Source of the DNA: CAYOVG01 sp964407285
Lineage (GTDB): Bacteria; Desulfobacterota; Syntrophobacteria; Syntrophobacterales; Syntrophobacteraceae
Direction: 5' to 3'
DNA: 18,032 nt
NCBI GenBank assembly: GCA_964407285.1
Contig: CAYOVG010000118.1
Location: 1 to 18,032 of the forward strand
The position numbers and the translations under genes were made by a program. This document shows, piece by piece, positions 1 through 6,413 of the stretch; positions within the stretch are counted from its first letter, which is position 1; each line of letters starts with the position of its first letter. A model generated the notes under the pieces. It searched no databases. It was not told where the DNA came from and saw only the letters and a list, made by a program, of their open reading frames with translations.

Positions 1-1
1 G

Positions 2-937
2 CATGAAATATATGAGAAGGCCCGGAACAATGGTGACGTGCTGGACGGACTGGCCGCCTCGTCGGGCATTCCGAGGGACACGCTGACCGAGTTGATCCGG
101 CGGGCGATCGACGCCAGGGTTTTCATCGCCAGGCAGGAAATGGAAGAGAAGATGGATTGCCGCTGCCTGAGGCAGATTCTTCGCCGCGTGGAAGACGGGA
201 TGATCCGGGCGAAGCTGGCGAAGAGCGAACTGATAGAGGCGAACCTGCGGCTGGTCGTGAGCATCGCCAAGAAGTACACGAATCGGGGACTTCAGTTTCT
301 GGATCTCATCCAGGAGGGCAATATCGGCCTCATGAAGGCCGTTGACAAATTCGAGTATCAACGCGGGTACAAGTTCAGCACCTATGCCACCTGGTGGATC
401 AGGCAGGCCATAACGCGCGCCATCGCCGATCAGGCCCGGACCATTAGAATCCCGGTGCATATGATCGAAACCATCAATAAGCTGATCCGGACTTCCCGCT
501 ACCTGGTGCAGGAACTGGGCAGGGAGCCCACGCCCGAGGAGATTGCCGAGAAGATGGAGTTTCCGGTGGAAAAGGTGCGCAAGGTTCTCAAGATCGCCAA
601 GGAGCCGATCAGCCTGGAGACGCCCATCGGAGAGGAGGAGGACAGCCATCTTGGGGATTTTATCGAGGACAAGCGGGTAACTTCCCCCGTGGAGGCCGTG
701 ATCAATCTGAATCTGAGCGAGCAGACGCGAAGGGCGCTGGCCACGCTCACGCCGCGCGAGGAGAAGGTCCTGCGCATGCGGTTCGGTATCGGGGAGAAGG
801 CGGACCACACGCTCGAAGAGGTAGGGCAGGATTTTGCGGTGACCCGCGAGCGCATACGCCAGATAGAGGCGAAAGCGCTCAGGAAGCTCCGGCACCCCAG
901 CCGCAGGAAGGAACTCAAGAGTTTTATAGAAAACTGA
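2..937 (+). CDS. rpoD: Primary RNA polymerase sigma factor RpoD, 5' end cut by window
   Basis: This is the housekeeping sigma-70 factor, which directs core RNA polymerase to -35/-10 promoters. The reading frame is already open at the first base of the window, so the GTG at 38 is internal and the true start lies upstream; about 311 codons are visible. Region 2 is intact: the core-binding run around LDLIQEGNIGLMKAVDKFEY is followed by the -10-recognition and melting residues in FSTYATWWIRQAI and by RIPVHMIETINKL. Region 3 follows (GREPTPEEIAEKM, KVRKVLKIAKEPISLETPIG, HLGDFIED). Region 4 closes the protein with LTPREEKVLRMRFGIG and the -35-binding helix-turn-helix TLEEVGQDFAVTRERIRQIE, ending HPSRRKELKSFIEN. 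The EPISLETPIG and DFIED signatures separate it from alternative sigma factors. No clear intrinsic terminator follows the TGA stop. Confidence 0.96.
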   Translation, partial: HEIYEKARNNGDVLDGLAASSGIPRDTLTELIRRAIDARVFIARQEMEEKMDCRCLRQILRRVEDGMIRAKLAKSELIEANLRLVVSIAKKYTNRGLQFLDLIQEGNIGLMKAVDKFEYQRGYKFSTYATWWIRQAITRAIADQARTIRIPVHMIETINKLIRTSRYLVQELGREPTPEEIAEKMEFPVEKVRKVLKIAKEPISLETPIGEEEDSHLGDFIEDKRVTSPVEAVINLNLSEQTRRALATLTPREEKVLRMRFGIGEKADHTLEEVGQDFAVTRERIRQIEAKALRKLRHPSRRKELKSFIEN

Positions 938-954
938 TGGACGGGATATTTTAC

Positions 955-984
955 TTGACAAGAGTGCCTTCTTATTTTTAATAT
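955..984 (+). promoter_or_regulatory. Sigma-70 promoter for the tRNA transcript
   Basis: A perfect TTGACA (955-960) is followed after 18 bp by TAATAT (979-984), which matches TATAAT at 4 of 6 positions. It lies just after rpoD and about 120 bp before the tRNA, with no other gene between. The 18-bp spacer is slightly long, but the -35 box is exact. Confidence 0.6.
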
Positions 985-1104
985 CATGTGCTTCATCGGA
1001 GTGCATCGCCCCACCGGTCACTCGCCGGCGGAGGAAGCAACGCCCGGTATCATCGGGGTCATTTGTAGTTGCTGCAATGGATTTCAGATAGTGTAGGATT
1101 TTTC

Positions 1105-1180
1105 GGGCCCATAGCTCAGTTGGTAGAGCCACCGGCTCATAACCGGTAGGTCCCTGGTTCGAGGCCAGGTGGGCCCACCA
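1105..1180 (+). tRNA. tRNA with CAT anticodon, probably tRNA-Ile2 (lysidine type)
   Basis: A complete cloverleaf is visible. The 7-bp acceptor stem is GGGCCCA/TGGGCCC, the D arm is GCTC/GAGC, the anticodon stem is ACCGG/CCGGT with loop CTCATAA, the T arm is CCTGG/CCAGG, and A73 plus CCA are genome-encoded. G1-C72 excludes initiator tRNA-fMet. CAT can mean elongator Met or the minor Ile tRNA whose C34 is changed to lysidine by TilS. The acceptor pairs C4-G69 and C5-G68 and the GGCTCATAACC anticodon arm match known tRNA-Ile2 features, whereas elongator Met usually differs there. The Ile2 assignment is therefore favoured but not proven. Confidence 0.93.
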
Positions 1181-1329
1181 TCTAGTATTCAAGATGATGA
1201 TGTACCTGGAGAGAAACCTGTTGGTCGGAGTGGTCGGAGGGCGGTTTTTGAAAGCCGGGATTAAAGCGACTCTCGTGCAATGCAGGTCTTTCGAGAAGGG
1301 GTGCGGGAAAATAGCACACACCATACTGA

Positions 1330-1369
1330 CGGGGGTGTTCCTAAAGGAACACCCCCGAGTTTTTTGTTT
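1330..1369 (+). terminator. Strong rho-independent terminator
   Basis: A perfect 12-bp stem, 1330-1341 with 1346-1357, closes a TAAA loop and is followed by AG and then six T (1360-1365) and GTTT. It would end the tRNA transcript. Its T-tract finishes only 18 bp before the GTG start of the Nif3-family gene, so it also sits inside any leader of that gene. Confidence 0.9.
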
Positions 1370-1383
1370 CGGGGAAGTAAGCT

Positions 1384-2202
1384 GTGTTGCGGGTTAGAGA
1401 TATTCTTGAATGGCTGGATGCCTATGCTCCGTTTCGATACGCGGAGGCGTGGGATAATTGCGGATTGCTCGTCGGAGACCCGTCGGCCGTTGTGGATCGC
1501 GTACTGGTGGCCCTCGATCCCGGTCTGCAGACAATCGCGGAAGCGGAGCGACGGGGCGCCCAGTGCCTGGTGACTCATCACCCGGTAATTCTTCAGCCCT
1601 TGAAGATGGTTCGCCTGGACGTGTATCCCGGCAGCGTGGTGGCGAGGGCTCTCAAGAGCGGAATCAGCCTCATTGCCGCCCATACCAACCTGGATGCCGC
1701 TCGCGAGGGGACAAACGAACGGCTGGCGCGGATGCTTTCGCTGGAGCGCATCGAGGCGCTGGAATCCGCCCCGGCGTGGAGGCACGAGGAGGCTTATGGA
1801 GGAATGGGGCGCGTCGGTTTGCTGCCTCGTTCGATGAGCCTGGAAGAGTTGGTGGAGTATGTCGAGGGGGCTTTGGGGGGAATCATCGCCAGGGCCGTGG
1901 GCGATCCGGGAGGTAAGGTGCGGAAGGTTTCCCTGTGTACGGGAAGCGGCGCGAGCCTCATGCATCATGCGCCGGCCAACGGGTCGCAGGCCTACATTAC
2001 CGGAGATGTGAAGTACCATGATGCGCAGTGGGCCGTCGAAGCCGGCCTCAGCCTCATCGACATAGGCCACTTTGCTTCTGAAAGGCTTATCGTGGAGCCG
2101 CTGGCCGATTATCTCCGGTCCAGGTCGTCTGGAGAGGCTGTGTCATTGGAGGTCATCCCGGCCGTAACGGAAAGAGATCCGTTCTGGTCCAGGAGAAAAT
2201 AG
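1384..2202 (+). CDS. Nif3-like dinuclear metal-centre protein (YbgI/SA1388 family)
   Basis: This is a 272-residue protein of the Nif3/YbgI family, often annotated as GTP cyclohydrolase I type 2 homolog, although its true reaction is not established. The family metal ligands are visible: H65-H66 in LVTHHPVI, H100 and D104 in AAHTNLD, and H229 with E233 in DIGHFASE. The N-terminal WDNCGLLVGD signature is also present. The length fits the compact two-lobed form without the PII-like insertion found in some Gram-positive homologs. The start is GTG at 1384, preceded by a GGGGAAG site at 1371-1377; TTG at 1387 is a possible alternative. The stop is 26 bp before the next gene, which has its own strong ribosome site, so the two form an operon. 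A strong terminator lies directly upstream. Confidence 0.93.
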   Translation: MLRVRDILEWLDAYAPFRYAEAWDNCGLLVGDPSAVVDRVLVALDPGLQTIAEAERRGAQCLVTHHPVILQPLKMVRLDVYPGSVVARALKSGISLIAAHTNLDAAREGTNERLARMLSLERIEALESAPAWRHEEAYGGMGRVGLLPRSMSLEELVEYVEGALGGIIARAVGDPGGKVRKVSLCTGSGASLMHHAPANGSQAYITGDVKYHDAQWAVEAGLSLIDIGHFASERLIVEPLADYLRSRSSGEAVSLEVIPAVTERDPFWSRRK

Positions 2203-2228
2203 TCGCAATAGAGTAGAGGAGGCGTAAG

Positions 2229-2975
2229 TTGCTCGAACAGCTCAAATATCTGGTGAAGATCCAGATACTGGAGGACAAGAAAAACCAGTTACTGCGAATC
2301 CGAGAGGAAACACCGAAGAGCATTTCCGAATTGGAAAAGGAATTCGGGCGGTTCGAAGGGGAGTATCTGCTCAGGAAGGCGGAATACGATCATGCCCTCA
2401 AGATGCGCAAGGCCATCGAACAGGACATAGCGGATCTGGAAAGCAAGTCCACGCGCAGCAAGCAGCGGATGACCGAAGTAAAGACCAATAAAGAATACCA
2501 GGCGATGCTCAAGGAAATCGAGGACGCCAAGGCGGAAGTGGCCCAGAGGGAAGACAGCATCCTCGAGCTTATGGAAAAGATAGAACTGCTGAGCAGGCAG
2601 ACCGGGGAGTCCGAAACGGAGTTGGAGAAGCGAAGGGCGGAACTGGAGGAGAGCAAGCGCAAGCTCCTTGCCGATAACGGCCAGGTGGAGGAGCGGCTCA
2701 GCCGGCTGAGTGCTTTGCAGGAGGAAGTTCGAGTCAATGTTGAGCCGGACCTTCTGAAGCGTTTCCGTTTCCTGCTGGAACGGCAGGGAGGGGTGGCTGT
2801 TGCGGCGGTTGTGAATGGTGTGTGCCAGGTTTGCCATATGAACATTCCTCCGCAGAAGTTCATCGAACTTCAGCGGGATGAGACCATCCATCAGTGTCCC
2901 CACTGCTATCGCTTCATCTACTGGCCCGGGCATGAAGGATACCAGGAAGCTCATAAGGAGTTGGAAGGGGAATAG
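2229..2975 (+). CDS. Coiled-coil protein with C-terminal C4 zinc ribbon
   Basis: This 248-residue cytosolic protein is typical of the bacterial coiled-coil plus zinc-ribbon family that is widely found beside Nif3 genes. Residues about 1-170 are heptad-rich and highly charged, with long runs of E, K, L and R predicted as an antiparallel helical hairpin. The C-terminus carries a four-cysteine zinc site, C199-x2-C202 and C223-x2-C226, with the NGVCQVCHMNIPPQ signature. Its biochemical role is unknown; nucleic-acid or ribosome binding has been suggested for relatives but nothing here proves it. The start is TTG at 2229 behind an excellent AGAGGAGG ribosome site at 2215-2222. It is the second gene of a two-gene unit with the Nif3 homolog, which supports a shared but undefined function. 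Confidence 0.88.
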   Translation: MLEQLKYLVKIQILEDKKNQLLRIREETPKSISELEKEFGRFEGEYLLRKAEYDHALKMRKAIEQDIADLESKSTRSKQRMTEVKTNKEYQAMLKEIEDAKAEVAQREDSILELMEKIELLSRQTGESETELEKRRAELEESKRKLLADNGQVEERLSRLSALQEEVRVNVEPDLLKRFRFLLERQGGVAVAAVVNGVCQVCHMNIPPQKFIELQRDETIHQCPHCYRFIYWPGHEGYQEAHKELEGE

Positions 2976-3123
2976 GAAGAGGCTTGGGGGGGACAGGGAT
3001 GCGGATGGAAAGCACGTGGATTGGGACCATGAAGGCCGACTCGGCGGTATTGCGAAAAGTGGTTGCCATTTGATGAATGCTGTAATATGAAGATGGCGCA
3101 TCATGCCTTACCTATTCGGTCGG

Positions 3124-3129
3124 TATAAT
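3124..3129 (+). promoter_or_regulatory. Likely -10 box of the prs promoter
   Basis: An exact TATAAT lies 26 bp upstream of the prs start codon. No good -35 hexamer is visible 16-18 bp before it, so it may need an activator or may be fortuitous. A weaker alternative upstream is TTGCCA (3063-3068), 17 bp, TATGAA (3086-3091). Confidence 0.4.
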
Positions 3130-3155
3130 AGTGGTGAATACAGGGAGAAGGGTTC

Positions 3156-4109
3156 ATGGCCACCTATGGTATGAAAATTTTCGCCGGGAACAGTAATCCC
3201 GAGCTGGCGCGGCAGATTTGTGATTGTCTGGAGATTCCCTTGGGAAGGGCCCTTGTCGGCGCCTTCAGCGATGGCGAGATCCGGGTGGAGATTTCGGAAA
3301 ACGTGCGTGGAGCGGATGTTTTTGTCGTGCAGTCGGGAGCTCCGCCCGTAAATGACCACCTCATGGAATTGCTGGTGATAATCGATGCATTGAAGCGTGC
3401 TTCGGCGCGGCGGATTACGGCGGTTATCCCCTACTATTGCTATTCCCGGCAGGACAGGAAAAACAAGCCCCGAGTTCCCATCACGGCCCGGCTTGTCGCC
3501 GACTTGATAACCCGTGCGGGCGCTCACCGTATCCTCACCATGGATCTTCATGCCGGCCAGATTCAAGGTTTTTTCGACATTCCCGTGGACAACCTCTATG
3601 CCTCGCCCATTTTGCTTCCCTATATTCGTGAGCGTTTCGACGGCGATATGGTCATAGTCTCTCCGGATGCGGGAGGGGTCCCGAGGGCGCGCGCGTACGC
3701 GAGACGCCTCAAGGCCGGGTTGGCCCTGATCGACAAACGGCGTCTGGATGTCAATCAAGCCGAGGCGATGAACATCATCGGCGAGGTTTCCGGAAAGACG
3801 GCTATAGTCCTGGATGACATGGTGGATACGGCGGGGACTCTGGTGGAAGCGGTGAAGTCGCTCCTGGACCGTGGAGCGAAGGAAGTCCATGCTTGCGTAA
3901 CTCATGCCATCCTGTCCGGCCCCGCCGTGGAACGTATCGAGAAGAGCCTTCTTACCAGTCTCGTCGTGACCGATACGCTACGACTGTCGCCCCAGGCTGC
4001 GCATTGCGGGAAGATCGAGACGGTATCTTCATCGGGGCTCTTCTGCCAGGCGATAAGGAGCATCCATAACGAGGATTCCATAAGCAATCTGTTCGAGATA
4101 TTGCATTGA
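3156..4109 (+). CDS. prs: Ribose-phosphate pyrophosphokinase (PRPP synthetase)
   Basis: The enzyme makes 5-phosphoribosyl-1-diphosphate from ribose 5-phosphate and ATP, feeding purine, pyrimidine, NAD, histidine and tryptophan synthesis in the cytosol. The protein is 317 residues, the normal length for class I enzymes. Visible motifs are FSDGEIRVEI near residue 37, YSRQDRK with RVPITA near 96-110 (ATP-binding loop), the metal and flexible-loop region MDLHAGQIQGFF at 129-140, catalytic K194/R196 in LIDKRR, and the PRPP-binding loop VLDDMVDTAGT at 218-228. The start is ATG at 3156 with an AGGGAGAAGG ribosome site. It stands alone here; the ispE, rplY and pth neighbours common in related genomes are absent. 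A repeat patch follows the stop directly, with no evident terminator. Confidence 0.97.
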   Translation: MATYGMKIFAGNSNPELARQICDCLEIPLGRALVGAFSDGEIRVEISENVRGADVFVVQSGAPPVNDHLMELLVIIDALKRASARRITAVIPYYCYSRQDRKNKPRVPITARLVADLITRAGAHRILTMDLHAGQIQGFFDIPVDNLYASPILLPYIRERFDGDMVIVSPDAGGVPRARAYARRLKAGLALIDKRRLDVNQAEAMNIIGEVSGKTAIVLDDMVDTAGTLVEAVKSLLDRGAKEVHACVTHAILSGPAVERIEKSLLTSLVVTDTLRLSPQAAHCGKIETVSSSGLFCQAIRSIHNEDSISNLFEILH

Positions 4110-4111
4110 GC

Positions 4112-4250
4112 GGGTTGCGGGTTGCCTTCGGGTTGCGGGTTTCGAGTTGCGGGTTGCGAGTTCCGGTTCTGTAAGCCATTGATATGTTTGGTCGTGGTTC
4201 TCGCGCTCCAGGTGCAACGAAACTCGCAACCGAAAGATAACCCGCAACTC
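4112..4250. repeat. GGGTTGC heptanucleotide repeat patch with inverted downstream copies
   Basis: Directly after prs, seven heptads run head to tail: GGGTTGC, GGGTTGC, a CTTC interruption at 4126-4129, then GGGTTGC, GGGTTTC, GAGTTGC, GGGTTGC and GAGTTCC, spanning 4112-4164. About 55 bp later the complementary motif appears in inverted orientation (GCAAC cores at 4214, 4226 and 4244). Segment 4152-4162 is exactly complementary to 4221-4231, and 4144-4155 to 4239-4250, so alternative 11-12 bp stems can form. On the minus strand it would encode a low-complexity NP/ATR-rich peptide, which I treat as non-coding. Confidence 0.8.
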
Positions 4251-4273
4251 ATCGGGCGGAGTCCCAGCAGGGT

Positions 4274-5569
4274 ATGGCGGAATCTGAATTCGTTTACGGC
4301 ATAGACGACAGACCTCCCCTACGGTACGCCGTTCTGTACGGACTGCAATGGGCTGTGATCATATTTCCCGCCCTGATCATCGTGGCGACTCTTTGCGGTG
4401 ACGCTCTTCATCTCGGCGCGAAGCATCGGGTCCACTTCCTGCAACTTACCCTGCTCACATCAGGAATCGTTACCGTCATTCAAAGCCTTTGGGGACACCG
4501 CTATCCTTTACTCGACGGACCCGCCACCGCCCTTCTGCTCACTTTCCTGGTAATGGTCCCTCAAGGGCTTCCCGTAATTCAGGGTGGCCTTATACTGGGC
4601 GGCGCGCTTCTCATACTGCTCGTTCTGCTGCGTCAGTTGGATCGCGTTTTGACTCTGACGACACCTAACGTGGTGGGGGTCATTCTGATGCTGATCGCCT
4701 TCACCATCCTTCCCTATCTGACCAGGACGATGACCGGCGCAAATGACTCGAATCCGGCGGGGAATGTCCCGGTTTTTCTGGTAAGTCTCGGACTGGTCGT
4801 CGGGATGGCCGCCCTGGGATGCCGGCTCAAAGGCCTGTGGAAGACGGTTGCCCTGCTGGTGGGGATCATCCTGGGGAGCGCGGTCTTCGCCCTGATGGGG
4901 CACCTGATGTGGCGGGATTTTTTCGCCGCCGCCTGGGTGGACCTTCCGCATGCTTACACTTCGCCGTATCCCGAGTTTCATTGGCCGGCCCTTCTGGCGT
5001 TCGCTGCAGCCTACCTGGCGGTAATAGTCAATAATCTTGGGAGTATCCAGGGGGTGGCCGCCATTACGGATACGAGCCGCTTGCGTGCGGGATTCAGCAG
5101 AGGCATCCTCATCAACGGGATTGCCGGGGTCTGTTGCGGCCTGTTGGGGATCGTCGGCACCGTGAGCTACAGCATGAGTCCCGGAGTCATACTGGCGAAT
5201 CGGGTGGCGAGCCGGTTTGCGGTGGCGGGTTGCGGGGTCATCCTCGTGCTTGCCGCATTCATTCCCAAACTGGCCGGATTGCTGGCGCTGGCGCCCGCCC
5301 CGGTGGTCGGGGCCGCCCTCTGCGTGGCGATGGGAGGACAGATCGGGGCCGGATTGTCCATTGTCGCGGAAAAGAAGATGAGCAGCCGTGATTATATGGT
5401 CGTGGGAATTCCCGTGCTCATTGGGACGTTGATATCGTTCCTTCCCAAAGAGTTCCTGGCGTCCACTCCTTCCATGGCGCGGGTCTTCCTCGGAAACGGC
5501 CTCGTCGTGGGGATTTTCATGGTCATGCTGCTGGAACATGTGGTTCTGCGGGAGGGGAAGAAGGCTTAG
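4274..5569 (+). CDS. NCS2-family (xanthine/uracil permease-like) transporter, divergent YbbY-like
   Basis: This is a polytopic inner-membrane protein of 431 residues with about 12-14 hydrophobic segments and the NCS2 layout: YGLQWAVIIFP in the first segment, GHRYPLLDGPATA near residue 74, TPNVVGVILML near 130, and LGNGLVVGIFMVMLLEH at the end. Overall it resembles the E. coli YbbY branch more than UraA. At the two positions where UraA-type carriers have substrate-binding glutamates, this protein reads IVNNLGSIQG (251-260) and VSYSMSPGV (297-305), so both acids are missing. Nucleobase transport is therefore a family-level inference and the substrate is unknown. The start is ATG at 4274; its ribosome site is poor (AGCAGGG ends one base before it, or GGGCGGAG about 12 bp upstream). 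It follows the repeat patch, 164 bp after prs. Confidence 0.85.
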   Translation: MAESEFVYGIDDRPPLRYAVLYGLQWAVIIFPALIIVATLCGDALHLGAKHRVHFLQLTLLTSGIVTVIQSLWGHRYPLLDGPATALLLTFLVMVPQGLPVIQGGLILGGALLILLVLLRQLDRVLTLTTPNVVGVILMLIAFTILPYLTRTMTGANDSNPAGNVPVFLVSLGLVVGMAALGCRLKGLWKTVALLVGIILGSAVFALMGHLMWRDFFAAAWVDLPHAYTSPYPEFHWPALLAFAAAYLAVIVNNLGSIQGVAAITDTSRLRAGFSRGILINGIAGVCCGLLGIVGTVSYSMSPGVILANRVASRFAVAGCGVILVLAAFIPKLAGLLALAPAPVVGAALCVAMGGQIGAGLSIVAEKKMSSRDYMVVGIPVLIGTLISFLPKEFLASTPSMARVFLGNGLVVGIFMVMLLEHVVLREGKKA

Positions 5570-5595
5570 AAGACGGGCCCGGGGCCGTAGAAGCG

Positions 5596-5634
5596 ATCGG
5601 CCCGCCGGGCATGCGGCATTCCCGGCGGGCCGAT
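5596..5634. terminator. Perfect 14-bp GC-rich hairpin between convergent genes
   Basis: 5596-5609 pairs exactly with 5621-5634 around an 11-nt loop. It sits between the end of the plus-strand transporter gene (5569) and the end of the minus-strand DUF1328 gene (5692), the expected place for a bidirectional terminator. No T-tract follows on either strand, so it is not a canonical intrinsic terminator; rho-assisted or mRNA-end-stabilising roles are possible. Confidence 0.5.
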
Positions 5635-5691
5635 GGTGTAGCGGCGCCGACTGGCGGCCTTGGAAAGGCCCGGCTCTCGCCGGAGACCTTT

Positions 5692-5862
5692 CTAGGTCAC
5701 GGGTGGGACTCTTCGGCCCGTGAAAAGAGATACCACGAACAAAACCAGAAATATTACGAATAGTACCTTTGCGATCCACGCCGCGGTCCCGGAAATCACT
5801 CCGAAGCCGAATATTCCGGCAATAATCGCAATAACGAGAAACAGTATAGCCATTCCAAGCAT
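5692..5862 (-). CDS. Small DUF1328/YtjA-type membrane protein
   Basis: This is a 56-residue protein beginning MLGMAILFLVIAI and ending LFVVSLFTGRRVPPVT. It has two hydrophobic helices (about 2-22 and 31-47) separated by the small-residue turn GVISGTAAWIAK, then a short basic tail. The pattern FLVIAxIAxxxGFGxxxGTAAxxAK with FVVSLFxGR closely matches E. coli YtjA and the DUF1328 family as I recall it. The function is unknown; relatives are inner-membrane proteins. The start ATG at 5862 has a textbook AAGGAGA ribosome site 7 bp upstream, so the call is firm despite the small size. It lies downstream of the histidine kinase on the same strand but across about 550 bp without a gene, so it probably has its own promoter. 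A small AATACCT/AGGTATT inverted repeat at 5964-5982 is upstream. Confidence 0.88.
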   Translation of the reverse strand: MLGMAILFLVIAIIAGIFGFGVISGTAAWIAKVLFVIFLVLFVVSLFTGRRVPPVT

Positions 5863-6413
5863 CGCTTGTCTCCTTTTTCAATTCTACCGTGAGCACCATG
5901 GAGTTCGTCTCACTCGTTCAATCACAAGCCTGGTGGATGTGACTGCTTATTTGTAATAAAGCTAATACCTTAGTGAGGTATTTCAACCGCGAGAGGGCAT
6001 CCGATACTCTCCGTGGGTAATTCTTCAAGGAAATTCTCTGATGATTAGACGAGGAATGGCGCCGCGGGAGCCCGAAGAACCGGGAAGCTTCTCCCGGTCC
6101 TTCGACGGAGTATCGGACTGGTTAGTGGTAAAAATGGGGAAATGCAACATCCTCGGGGTTTTCAAAAGTCTCATCGGCGTCTCGCCAAACCCCTTCCCTG
6201 CATACCATACTATTTGTTTCCGAGCCGACTTCGGAGCCTTCAGGATACGACAGGCCCTGGAAGTAGCAGCTATTATGCTCTGATCTATCGGCCATAGTGA
6301 TTATCCTCTCATTTTTTCCATTAAAATGAACAACCTGCTAACTAAAAGGTAACCACTGTTGTATGGTTCGATCAAGTTTCAGCAGACTCGGGTGGATGGA
6401 TGTTCGAAGACGC
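5863..6413. other. 551-bp region without a convincing gene, with long-range stems
   Basis: No reading frame here has both a good ribosome site and a recognisable product. Three structures are visible. First, a palindromic AATACCT-TAGTG-AGGTATT at 5964-5982. Second, an outer stem pairing 6001-6007 with 6110-6116 and 6010-6014 with 6105-6109 (a 2-nt bulge), enclosing a hairpin 6073-6085/6092-6104 whose 3' arm directly abuts the outer stem. Third, GGGGTTT 6155-6161 with AAACCCC 6187-6193, enclosing an adjacent GGCG-TCT-CGCC hairpin at 6176-6186. None is followed by a T-tract. Region 6300-6413, next to the kinase stop, is AT-richer and shows only a weak 5-bp stem at 6352-6369. Confidence 0.55.

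Noticed and set aside
1194..1397. 67-codon frame between the tRNA and the Nif3 gene
   Set aside because: It runs through the strong terminator hairpin and T-tract and has no recognisable protein features.
2976..3155. Possible RNase P RNA or other structured RNA after the zinc-ribbon gene
   Set aside because: Only 180 bp and none of the conserved RNase P sequence blocks are visible.
3952..4179. Minus-strand peptide rich in NP and TRNP repeats
   Set aside because: It is the translation of the GGGTTGC heptad repeat, not a gene with a start signal.
4508..5899. 463-codon open frame on the minus strand over the transporter gene
   Set aside because: The translation is low in hydrophobics, rich in His/Arg/Gln/Asp and lacks motifs; it is opposite a clear membrane transporter and also runs through the DUF1328 gene in another frame.
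6041..6283. 80-codon plus-strand frame in the gene-poor region
   Set aside because: AAGGA lies about 10 bp before its ATG, but the product is unrecognised and it runs through the predicted stems; kept only as unresolved non-coding sequence.
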